From Bacillota bacterium (lineage in GTDB: Bacteria > Bacillota > Dethiobacteria > SKNC01), in contig SKLX01000127.1 in NCBI GenBank assembly GCA_007121375.1, forward strand, positions 1 through 5,766: a stretch of DNA of 5,766 nucleotides. The letters run 5' to 3'. This document shows, in pieces, positions 1 through 5,520 of the stretch (position 1 is the stretch's first letter; each line of letters begins with the position of its first letter). The position numbers were made by a program, and so were the translations under genes. Below the pieces are notes generated by a model, which saw only the letters and a program-made list of their open reading frames with translations, did not search any database and was not told where the DNA came from.

Positions 1-2
1 CT

Positions 3-446
3 GCAGACACACTGTTCCGGGAATTTATTCAGATATTTTTAATAAATACTCTGGGCTTTACGCTTATTCTTGGGGGCAATTATATTTTACGAGTTAAAAA
101 CTTTTCATTTGGATACCTGGTCCCCTTAGCATGGATGATCTAATACGGATTGACGTTGGGAACAAATTCATTTCTCATTCCCATGGAGGAGACCATGGCT
201 CCTTCCCTTCACGTATTCGGCCGCGCAGGTCTTTATGAAATGATGGCTGCAGTACTTTTCGCTGTAGCCACCAATACGATTTCTATCAATAAATCCGAGA
301 CTTTCTTTTCTTCCTCCAAAAAAGTTCCCAGGGCTGAGCGAGGCATGAAAAAAGACCAGTGGATCGCAGTGGGAGTTGCATTTTTAATACTTGCTGCGGC
401 AGCTTTTCGTGAGGCTTTTATGATAATGGAGCGGGCTATTCAATGA
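3..446 (+). pseudogene. C-terminal part of a multi-span membrane protein (SpoIIM-like?), split by an in-frame stop
   Basis: One reading frame runs from the left edge to a TGA at 444-446, broken only by a TAA at 141-143. Residues on both sides look like one protein. Four hydrophobic stretches can be seen: around IFLINTLGFTLILGG, around FGYLVPLAWMI-stop-YGLTLGTNSF, around GLYEMMAAVLFAVAT, and around WIAVGVAFLILAAAA. The stop falls inside the second one. A small helix containing Gly-x-x-Glu (GLYEMM) and the repeated short spans recall the SpoIIM/DUF95 class of membrane proteins, but this family call is tentative. The 5' end lies outside the window. A TTG at 150 could start a 98-residue downstream product, but no convincing SD precedes it, so re-initiation is doubtful. 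It may be a genuine nonsense mutation, a sequence error, or two separate products. It is convergent with the small minus-strand gene, 22 nt away, and no clear terminator lies between them. Confidence 0.5.
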
Positions 447-468
447 TCCAGGTCATCTATCCCCTTAA

Positions 469-623
469 TCAATCAGCCTGGTCAAGTCTTTCGTCCCAGT
501 ACTGGTTGGCCCTGTCCATATATTCTTCATCACTTATCAGCTCCATATGGAGCTGATCCAGGGTCTTTTTCCTTACCTGGCCATCTTTTACCATTTCCTG
601 GCCGGCTTTTCGCAGAGCTTCAT
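469..623 (-). pseudogene. Small hypothetical gene, apparently frameshifted near its start
   Basis: On the minus strand an open frame ends at TGA 469-471 and encodes a charged, soluble C-terminus (…ISDEEYMDRANQYWDERLDQAD). The first ATG in this frame is at 594 (41 residues), but its SD is poor: AGGA almost touches the ATG. A better start lies upstream: ATG at 623 preceded by GGAGGGG at 641-635. That ATG is in another frame and stops after 11 codons (MKLCEKPARKW). Adding a single A just after the ATG would join the two frames into a 51-residue protein starting MKALRKAGQEMVKDGQ. I therefore read this as a small gene with a one-base deletion, real or a sequence error. The C-terminal ISDEEY pattern faintly resembles SHOCT-like tails, too weakly for a name. 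It lies 72 nt downstream of the small lipoprotein gene and could share its transcript. Confidence 0.4.
536..557. repeat. Perfect 22-bp palindrome inside the small gene
   Basis: The two halves ATCAGCTCCAT and ATGGAGCTGAT are exact reverse complements with no spacer. It lies within the coding frame of the small minus-strand gene (codons for LDQLHMELIS). It could be chance, a protein-binding site, or a hairpin in the mRNA; no T-tract follows on either strand, so it is not a standard terminator. Confidence 0.6.
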
Positions 624-638
624 GTTAATATTTACCCC

Positions 639-659
639 TCCCCATAGCTTCACAGGGGA
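639..659 (-). promoter_or_regulatory. Short inverted repeat overlapping the SD of the small gene
   Basis: In the minus-strand RNA, TCCCC (659-655) can pair with GGGGA (643-639) around an 11-nt loop. The second arm overlaps the GGAGGGG ribosome-binding sequence at 641-635. If the small downstream gene is translated from ATG 623, such a hairpin could partly mask its SD. The arms are only five base pairs, so a functional role is speculative. Confidence 0.2.
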
Positions 660-695
660 CATTTACATGAAATCCCTTGTTATGGAAACTTTATC

Positions 696-1184
696 TTATC
701 GCTCCAGGACCATTTTATATGGATCAGGTTGTGATACCCCACCAGAAGCCGGCTCAACCTCTTCAATCACATATACGTTAGAAGAATAGCCATCAACTTC
801 CTGGGTTGTCCCCTCCCTTAGCACAGACTCTCCCGTTTTGGCCTTAATGATAATCTCCTTGTCCTCAAAAATAACTTTATCTATATCCATGTCTAAATAA
901 TCTTTACCGTCATAGGTAGCCATGATATAAAGACTCCCCTCATAAAACAGGTGATGCAAACCTGTGTTAGTATGGTTAACATTAAACCAGTGAACTACCT
1001 CTACAGGGCTTTCCGCCGTCACCAGATAACCCTGTAAATCCTCCTGGGAATAGGTGGGATTTCTTCCCTCATCATTATTTAATTGATTGCATCCGCTAAC
1101 CCCCGCCATTAATGATGCTATTAAAATAAAAAAGATCCCGGAAGCTTGCAACCATTTTTTAATTATATCCACCTCATTTAGCAT
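696..1184 (-). CDS. Small secreted lipoprotein of unknown function
   Basis: The 162-residue product has a lipoprotein signal: positively charged KK at 9-10, a hydrophobic run at about 16-28, and the lipobox VSGC with the acylated cysteine at 32. It should be anchored to the outer face of the membrane. The mature part of about 130 residues is rich in acidic residues and predicted beta strands (GYLVTAESPVEVVHWF, YIMATYDGKDYLDMDID, KEIIIKAK). I recognise no domain. Start choice is uncertain. ATG 1184 has no SD and lies only about 14 nt from the predicted transcription start. An internal GAGGTGG (1174-1168) sits 5 nt before an ATT codon at 1163-1161; starting there gives MKKWLQASGIFF…, a textbook signal peptide. 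The longer form is reported because ATT starts are rare. It has its own promoter 211 nt after the DUF4829-like lipoprotein gene. It is not clearly part of the ABC operon, though a second lipoprotein beside it suggests a related envelope role. Confidence 0.78.
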   Translation of the reverse strand: MLNEVDIIKKWLQASGIFFILIASLMAGVSGCNQLNNDEGRNPTYSQEDLQGYLVTAESPVEVVHWFNVNHTNTGLHHLFYEGSLYIMATYDGKDYLDMDIDKVIFEDKEIIIKAKTGESVLREGTTQEVDGYSSNVYVIEEVEPASGGVSQPDPYKMVLER

Positions 1185-1204
1185 TAATCAAAGTATTTGA
1201 AATA

Positions 1205-1234
1205 ATTATACTGGAAAAACATCCTGATAAACAA
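1205..1234 (-). promoter_or_regulatory. Sigma-A-like promoter for the small lipoprotein gene
   Basis: On the minus strand a -35-like TTGTTT (1234-1229) is followed after 18 nt by a perfect -10 TATAAT (1210-1205). The predicted transcript starts near 1198. This leaves a leader of about 14 nt before ATG 1184, or about 35 nt before the SD-preceded ATT at 1163. Confidence 0.55.
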
Positions 1235-1336
1235 CTATATTCTTATTTATTTTAAATAAAGGGTTTTTCCCATTATCCTTTTCCTCATCCCTAATAGTTT
1301 ATTTTACTTAAAGCTTCCCTTAATTTAATTTTTCGT

Positions 1337-1359
1337 GGTGGCTCATGCTTCAGCCCACC
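1337..1359. repeat. Imperfect inverted repeat in the gap between the two lipoprotein genes
   Basis: GGTGGCT (1337-1343) and AGCCCACC (1352-1359) pair with one bulged base around an 8-nt loop. It lies 37 nt after the stop of the larger lipoprotein gene, where an operon terminator would be expected. No T-run follows the stem on the minus strand (it continues ACGAAAAATT), so it is at best a weak or factor-dependent terminator or an RNA-stability hairpin. Apart from this hairpin and the promoter at 1205-1234, the 1185-1395 gap is AT-rich and holds no convincing gene. Confidence 0.3.
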
Positions 1360-1395
1360 TATTAAAACCCTCTAATCCTCCTATTACAGTAACCC

Positions 1396-2376
1396 TTAAG
1401 GCCCTGTTCCAACTTCCTTTACTCTCCATCCTGTTTCAGGGGTTTCCTCCACCAGGACAATGAATCTGGTTTGAGGTCCGCTATCATAAGTTATGGGCTT
1501 TTTGACCTCTAAATCAACATCTACCCTGTACCTGAGTTCTTTCTGCCCCCTGGCATCATTACCTTCCAGCTCATCCTGGTTTTCCAGGGGCACAATGTTT
1601 GATACTTTTGCTGAAGTAATGTTCTCAAAACCATCTGGATAAGCATCCTCAAAACTTCTATTGTAAATTTCCTTATCCTTCATATTGGCAAAAAGATAGC
1701 TCCTCATCTTGCATCTACTTTCCAGGGCATAGACCCTTTCATGATCTCCCCTGTCCAGGGCTTGATAATATTCATTAATTAACTCCTCTGGAGATAAACG
1801 GGCAAGCTCTTTTTCCTTAGGATCCTTTTCATCTATCATGCATCCTACCCATTCACCCCACTCCTTTCCAGTAATATCCTTCCTTTGCTTACCCTTAAGG
1901 GAACATGCAAAGGCATCATGGCGACCCGCATCTAACCAGGCACCAATGATATCACCCTGATAACGCACAATAACCGCCCTTCCGTATTCCCGCCTGGGCT
2001 CCATAAAGTCAGGTAGTAGCTCGGCAATTTCATAAAGATTGATTTGCACAACTTCTCCCAGGTAGGGAGTTAAATCTAATCCAATATCTTTATTTAGCTC
2101 ATTGTTATAAGCCCAGTAAAGGGCAGCAGGAAAATCTCCCGATTCATGGATAAAATCTTCCGGAAGGGATTTTTCCAGGGTATTTACCAGGGATAAGGGT
2201 GTCCAACTGTACTCTTTTAGCAGAGCTTCGTCTTCTTCTTTAATTTCTTTATCAACATATGCCCCACCCAAATTTTCTCTGGCAGAATCCGTTATTCCTG
2301 AACAACCAGCCAATACTAACAAGCACAAAGCTAGAACCAGGAACTTTATAATAAGCCTTTTAATCCTGGAAACCAT
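1396..2376 (-). CDS. Lipoprotein with DUF4829-like (NTF2-like) C-terminal domain
   Basis: The 326-residue product starts with an arginine/lysine-rich head (residues 1-11), a hydrophobic run at 12-22 and the lipobox LAGC with cysteine 25, so it should be a lipid-anchored protein on the outer membrane face. The middle part (about 50-190) has motifs such as GLDLTPYLGEVV, GDIIGAWLDAG and ACSLKGK, suggesting one compact domain that I cannot name. The C-terminal part begins LSPEELINEYYQALDRGDHERVYAL and ends in several beta strands (YRVDVDLEV, RFIVLVEETPETGWRVKEV). This is the typical layout of NTF2-like DUF4829 domains, which probably bind a small ligand or partner. AAGGGGA precedes ATG 2376 at normal spacing. 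It follows the two-span membrane protein by 44 nt with no terminator between, so it is probably the last gene of the YtrA operon. Function unknown; sensing or substrate capture for the transporter is inference. Confidence 0.85.
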   Translation of the reverse strand: MVSRIKRLIIKFLVLALCLLVLAGCSGITDSARENLGGAYVDKEIKEEDEALLKEYSWTPLSLVNTLEKSLPEDFIHESGDFPAALYWAYNNELNKDIGLDLTPYLGEVVQINLYEIAELLPDFMEPRREYGRAVIVRYQGDIIGAWLDAGRHDAFACSLKGKQRKDITGKEWGEWVGCMIDEKDPKEKELARLSPEELINEYYQALDRGDHERVYALESRCKMRSYLFANMKDKEIYNRSFEDAYPDGFENITSAKVSNIVPLENQDELEGNDARGQKELRYRVDVDLEVKKPITYDSGPQTRFIVLVEETPETGWRVKEVGTGP

Positions 2377-2420
2377 CTCAAATCCCCTTTCTACTTGGCC
2401 AAACCAGTTATTATTCCTTA

Positions 2421-3212
2421 TTACCGGGGCAGGTCTTCCATAAATCTAACCTGGCCGGGAAACCCGGAATGGCCTACCTGGATATCTTCCGGAACCTTTA
2501 GATATAAAGCCTGCTCACCAAAAACCGAAACGTCCCCTGTGGTGCTGTGTATCCGGGCTCCCTCAACGCTAGTAACCCTTTCCCCAGGTTGGACCTGTTC
2601 CTGCACCCCTGGCTTCCCAGGAGAAAACTGCCTCACCACAAATTCCCGCTGAAAACTGGCCACTTCAAACTCTTGCCACTCAGATTCTTCTACAATCAAC
2701 CTGTTCCCTTCAAAACTGACATGGGGAGGCTCCAGTTCAGGGGTTACGTCAACCTGTCTGAATATGGTCCTGGTAACATAGTAGTGGGCCTGGATCCTGC
2801 CGGGGTCTCCCTCCCTGTCAATTATAACGGTAAAGGGGAGATGGGTCTCATCTCCATTCCTGATGAGGAGCCACTCCTCTTCCTCTTCCAGTTCAAAATC
2901 CCAGCTACCCAGTTTATATACCCCTTCCAGCTGGTCCAGCCACCCCTCTTCCAGGGCACTGTAAAAATCCCTTTCTGCCCGGGCAGCTATTTCCAGCTCT
3001 TCTTCTCCAACCCTATCCCGGGCCAAAATTTCTTCCTGGGGTATAATATTTAATAGAAGGAAAGAAATAATCAAAACCGCCAGGTAGGCTCCCAGCAACC
3101 AGCTTAACCTGACCCTTGTTTGAATGTACTGTCCCGCATGCTTTATGAACAAGATAAAAAGACCGATAAATATCAGAATTATAAGTATGTTTACTATCTG
3201 AAAACCAATCAT
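2421..3212 (-). CDS. Two-span membrane protein with a large extracytoplasmic domain, in the ABC operon
   Basis: I do not recognise the family. The 263-residue protein has two membrane spans at about 4-23 and 36-57. The short loop between them (KHAGQYIQTRVR) is basic and so likely cytoplasmic, which places both the N-terminus and the roughly 205-residue C-terminal part outside. The outside part opens with a very acidic, probably helical stretch (about 60-115, including EEEEEW). It continues with beta-rich sequence such as LPFTVIIDREGD, IQAHYYVTRTIF and QEFEVASFQREFVVRQF. A full SD, GGAGGTGA, lies 4 nt before the ATG. The ATG overlaps the stop of the permease gene (ATGA), so translation is coupled and a partnership with the transporter is likely. 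It contains no enzyme motif I can see. Possible roles are an accessory subunit, a sensor, or an immunity/shielding protein at the cell surface; these are guesses. Confidence 0.85.
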   Translation of the reverse strand: MIGFQIVNILIILIFIGLFILFIKHAGQYIQTRVRLSWLLGAYLAVLIISFLLLNIIPQEEILARDRVGEEELEIAARAERDFYSALEEGWLDQLEGVYKLGSWDFELEEEEEWLLIRNGDETHLPFTVIIDREGDPGRIQAHYYVTRTIFRQVDVTPELEPPHVSFEGNRLIVEESEWQEFEVASFQREFVVRQFSPGKPGVQEQVQPGERVTSVEGARIHSTTGDVSVFGEQALYLKVPEDIQVGHSGFPGQVRFMEDLPR

Positions 3213-3958
3213 TTTCTCACCTCCAGTCGGTTTGACATTAACAGGGAAGAACCAAAGAGTACTGCCGCCGTAAAGATTACTTTAACCAGGAATAAAGATA
3301 AGGAACTCTCTTCCACAAAAAAGTTAAAAACATAATCCACAAGGTGGGCCTCCTCCCTGGCGGAGGCTGTAATCAAAGTGCCAAAAAATAAGGCGGGTAT
3401 TATAACCACAAAGGCTTTGCTCAGCTGAACCAGCATCCCACAAAAGTAACCCAGGGCACAGATAAGGATTAAATACAGGAAGGTTGCCAGAACAGCCAGG
3501 GAAAGGTCTCCCAGGGAAAGAAAATAATTATCACTGAGTATATGATGGGGGCCCAGGGAATAATAAAGGATAACCCTCGGTAAAACTCCCCCCAGTACCG
3601 CTGTAAAACCTGCCACCAGAGAGGCGGTCGCCAAAAAAACCATATTAGAGATATTGCTGCTTACCCGGTTTCCAATGAAGACGAAGTCCATATCCCGGTA
3701 GTCCCTGGTAGTAAGAAGTACAGCTGCAAAAAAAGCCCACATAAGGCTAAAAACTATTATAATGTCGCTGGAAAAAGTTTTTTCAAAAAAATTAATATTT
3801 CCCGTGCTTGTGCCATGGCTACCTACTCCACCACTTGAAAATAAGATTGCTATCACCTGGACCACAATCAGGGAGATGAACAGGTTTATATATAACCTTA
3901 GCTTAAACATATACTGCTTTTTAACCGTCTCTAACAGGCTATTTTTCGTTGAAGACAC
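3209..3958 (-). CDS. ABC transporter permease, six membrane spans
   Basis: The product (about 249 residues) is very hydrophobic, with six likely spans. Counting from the in-frame TTG at 3964, they are at about 22-42, 67-86, 105-128, 152-176, 184-201 and 222-243. This is the layout of an ABC-2-type transporter membrane subunit of the kind paired with YtrB-like ATPases; sequence similarity alone would not give a substrate. A cytoplasmic loop after span 2 carries RDYRDMDFVFIGNR, a charged segment that in such permeases often contacts the ATPase. The start is GTG 3958 because AAGGGGGG lies about 8 nt upstream; TTG 3964, two codons earlier, is almost on top of the SD but cannot be excluded. The gene overlaps the ATPase gene end by about 20 nt and the next gene by 4 nt. 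It probably moves a compound across the membrane with that ATPase. Confidence 0.88.
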   Translation of the reverse strand: MSSTKNSLLETVKKQYMFKLRLYINLFISLIVVQVIAILFSSGGVGSHGTSTGNINFFEKTFSSDIIIVFSLMWAFFAAVLLTTRDYRDMDFVFIGNRVSSNISNMVFLATASLVAGFTAVLGGVLPRVILYYSLGPHHILSDNYFLSLGDLSLAVLATFLYLILICALGYFCGMLVQLSKAFVVIIPALFFGTLITASAREEAHLVDYVFNFFVEESSLSLFLVKVIFTAAVLFGSSLLMSNRLEVRK

Positions 3959-4841
3959 TGTCAATTCCCCCCTTCTTCCCGGCAGTCAGGTAAACACAAA
4001 GGTCTTCTGCTGTGACGGCCTTTATTTCCACCCCGGCCAGCTTTGCTTCCTTGATCTTTTGGTCCTTCAAAGTATTTCTGACCACATAATAACAGGTGCC
4101 TTCTCCCAGTTCTTCCCTGTGAAGGATCTCCTCTCCTTCCACTATCTTTTCCAGGACTTCCCTTCTCCCCAGGAGGCCTATCCCGTATTCCTTCAGGTCC
4201 GAGATGGACATATGGAGGCATTTAGCCCCCTCCCTTATAAGTAAAACCTCTTCTAAAATATCCTGGATCTCATTTAAAAGGTGGCTGGAAACTATAATGG
4301 TGCGGGGATGCTGCAAGTAATCCTTTAATAGGGCCCGGTAAAAATCTTTTCTTACGGCGGCATCCATCCCCGTGGTAGGCTCATCCAGCAGGGTCAGGGG
4401 GCAGCGGGCTGCTATACCCAGGATCACGTTAAAGGTGCTTTTTAAACCCCTGGAAAGGTATTGATGAAACTGTCCCGGTGCCAGGGAAAAATAGTCCAGG
4501 AGACCCCGGGCAATATCCATATCCCAGTTATTATAAAATTTACTTCCCCAGTCCAGAATCTCCATCAGGGATAAAGTCTGGGGCATGGGCATATTATCGT
4601 CAATAAAAATCATGTTGGCAGAAAACTGCAGGTTATTAAAGGGATCCTCTCCCCAAGCCTTGATTTCCCCTTCTGTCTTTTGCAGATAGCCCGCCATAAT
4701 TTTTAAAAGGGTGGTTTTCCCAGCCCCGTTCCTTCCCACCAGTCCCGTAATAGTGTTTTCTACAATGTCAAAGGACAGGTTATTAAGGGCCTTCGTCCTT
4801 CCAAAACGTTTGGTCAGGACCCTGCATTCAATTACCTTCAT
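3939..4841 (-). CDS. ABC transporter ATP-binding protein (YtrB-like)
   Basis: The 300-residue cytoplasmic ATPase energises the adjacent permease. Visible motifs are: Walker A GRNGAGKTT at 36-44; Walker B LTLLDEP at 149-155 with catalytic Glu 154; the D-loop GMD at 158-160; and the switch histidine His 187 in SSHLLNE. Two motifs are unusual. The signature is LSRGLK (129-134) instead of LSGGQ, and the Q-loop position reads FIDDN (79-83) with Asp in place of Gln. Similar changes occur in ATPases paired with GntR-type regulators, so the protein is probably active. Residues after about 215 form an extra C-terminal domain of about 85 residues with KEYGIGLLGRREVLEKI and later beta strands, perhaps for regulation or permease contact. 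ATG 4841 lies 3 nt after the regulator's stop, and its SD GGAGGGG lies inside the end of that gene. Expression should follow the regulator's promoter. Confidence 0.97.
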   Translation of the reverse strand: MKVIECRVLTKRFGRTKALNNLSFDIVENTITGLVGRNGAGKTTLLKIMAGYLQKTEGEIKAWGEDPFNNLQFSANMIFIDDNMPMPQTLSLMEILDWGSKFYNNWDMDIARGLLDYFSLAPGQFHQYLSRGLKSTFNVILGIAARCPLTLLDEPTTGMDAAVRKDFYRALLKDYLQHPRTIIVSSHLLNEIQDILEEVLLIREGAKCLHMSISDLKEYGIGLLGRREVLEKIVEGEEILHREELGEGTCYYVVRNTLKDQKIKEAKLAGVEIKAVTAEDLCVYLTAGKKGGIDSVFNEK

Positions 4842-4844
4842 TAT

Positions 4845-5222
4845 TTATCCCCTCCCCTTTTCCTTTACTTCCCTTATCATCTCCATAAGCTCTTCTTCCT
4901 CCAACCCCAGATGCTCGGCTTCCGTAACCAGTTCCCATACCAGCTGCTTTAATGTATCATTCTTACGCCTTTTAAGTATTTTTTCTTTAGCCCTGGGAGA
5001 AACAAACATACCCAGACCCCTCTTTTTATAAAGGATCCCTTCATCGGCTAATATATTAAGGCCTTTAGCAGCAGTCGCTGGATTAATATTAAACATTTCC
5101 GCCAGTTGATACTGGGAATATATTTTTTCTTCCTTTTGAATATTCCCTGACAGTATTTCTGTTTCCAGCCATTCGGAAATTTGAACATACAGGGGCTTCA
5201 TTCCGTCGGTATTTAGTTTCAT
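4845..5222 (-). CDS. GntR-family transcriptional regulator, YtrA subfamily
   Basis: The 125-residue protein has a GntR winged helix-turn-helix at about 10-76. It begins PLYVQISEWLETEILSGNI, then has the DNA-binding core SQYQLAEMFNINPATAAKGL (36-55) with the recognition helix at about 48-59, and a wing around GILYKKRGLGMFV (62-74). Only about 48 mostly helical, highly charged residues follow. This is the short dimerisation tail typical of YtrA regulators rather than the large ligand-binding domain of other GntR types. Such proteins usually repress their own operon, which encodes an ABC transporter, and release DNA under envelope stress or an unknown ligand. The order here fits: it is the first gene, 3 nt before the ATPase gene. 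ATG 5222 is preceded by GGAGG at a 6-nt spacing. A perfect inverted repeat over its promoter is the likely binding site of the dimer. Confidence 0.96.
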   Translation of the reverse strand: MKLNTDGMKPLYVQISEWLETEILSGNIQKEEKIYSQYQLAEMFNINPATAAKGLNILADEGILYKKRGLGMFVSPRAKEKILKRRKNDTLKQLVWELVTEAEHLGLEEEELMEMIREVKEKGRG

Positions 5223-5240
5223 GGTCCACCTCCACCACTA

Positions 5241-5278
5241 CTGATATGGTGCATTACTGTTGTAATGCACCATATCAG
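5241..5278. promoter_or_regulatory. Perfect 17+17 bp inverted repeat, probable operator of the GntR regulator
   Basis: Arms CTGATATGGTGCATTAC (5241-5257) and GTAATGCACCATATCAG (5262-5278) are exact reverse complements around a TGTT spacer. The repeat lies 19 bp upstream of the regulator's ATG and covers the -10 and the predicted transcription start, so bound protein would block RNA polymerase. As transcription begins within it, only one arm would be in the mRNA; this argues for a DNA operator rather than an RNA hairpin. Binding by the adjacent YtrA-type dimer is inferred. Confidence 0.85.
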
Positions 5279-5297
5279 GTTTTCCCGGGTAAGTCAA
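5269..5297 (-). promoter_or_regulatory. Sigma-A-like promoter of the YtrA/ABC operon
   Basis: On the minus strand TTGACT (5297-5292) is followed after exactly 17 nt by TATGGT (5274-5269), a fair -10. The -10 sits inside one arm of the perfect inverted repeat. The predicted start near 5262 gives a leader of about 40 nt to the regulator's ATG. Confidence 0.75.
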
Positions 5298-5306
5298 TAA
5301 AAACAT

Positions 5307-5336
5307 AAAAAAGTTTCGCCCAAATTTAAGCGAAAC
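5307..5336 (-). terminator. Rho-independent terminator after the small membrane-protein gene
   Basis: On the minus strand, GTTTCGC (5336-5330) and GCGAAAC (5319-5313) form a perfect 7-bp stem around a 10-nt loop, followed at once by six T (5312-5307) and, three bases later, another run of five T. It should end transcription of the genes to the right. It lies only 9 nt before the -35 of the YtrA operon promoter and so insulates that operon from read-through. Confidence 0.85.
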
Positions 5337-5414
5337 ATTAAAGGAACTACTTCCCTCGTTCATGAATTTTACTGACTCACCACTCCAAGAGCAAATGAGA
5401 GAATCCCTTACCTC

Positions 5415-5504
5415 TTATTTTTTCTCATTTTCTCGTTTCTTTTTCCATCGATTATATAGATAGACAGCTAAAAACCCTCCGACTATGGCAGGAATATAAT
5501 CTAT
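5415..5504 (-). CDS. 29-residue single-span membrane protein with an apparent ATA start
   Basis: A perfect SD AAAGGAGG (5520-5513) is followed after 8 nt by ATA at 5504-5502 and an open frame to TAA 5415-5417. The product reads (M)DYIPAIVGGFLAVYLYN and then RWKKKRENEKK. This is one membrane span at about residues 4-17 followed by a strongly basic tail, the classic form of a small membrane protein with its C-terminus in the cytoplasm. No ATG, GTG or TTG stands at the expected place. The nearest standard start in frame is TTG 5528, which overlaps the end of the preceding gene and would put the SD inside the coding region (37 residues). The gene begins 16 nt after the preceding stop and is followed by the terminator, so the two form the end of one transcript. 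It may have a true AUA start, a mutated ATG, or be translated from TTG. Function unknown. Confidence 0.5.
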   Translation of the reverse strand: MDYIPAIVGGFLAVYLYNRWKKKRENEKK

Positions 5505-5520
5505 TTTTATTTCCTCCTTT

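Noticed and set aside
547..789. 80-codon plus-strand frame
   Set aside because: It is antisense to the small minus-strand gene and to the end of the small lipoprotein gene, and has no SD or protein-like character.
1245..1275. Possible terminator GGG-AAAAA-CCC followed by TTTATTT on the minus strand
   Set aside because: A three-base-pair stem is too weak to call.
1321..1349. Mini-frame MSHHEKLN on the minus strand after AGGTGGG
   Set aside because: Eight codons with an SD-like sequence that is also part of the inverted repeat; nothing supports a product or a leader-peptide role.
2395..3053. Two overlapping plus-strand frames of 85 and 168 codons
   Set aside because: They mirror the two-span membrane protein gene, which has a perfect SD, membrane spans and operon context on the minus strand.
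3961..4221. 86-codon minus-strand frame within the ATPase gene
   Set aside because: It is a shifted-frame shadow of the ATPase C-terminal region, rich in Gly and Arg from frame-shifted codons.
3762..4244. 160-codon plus-strand frame
   Set aside because: It is antisense to the ATPase and permease genes, whose motifs are unmistakable.
5238..5363. 41-codon minus-strand frame starting MNEGSSSFNVSLKFG
   Set aside because: It runs through the terminator, promoter and operator and has no SD near its ATG; those signals explain the sequence better.
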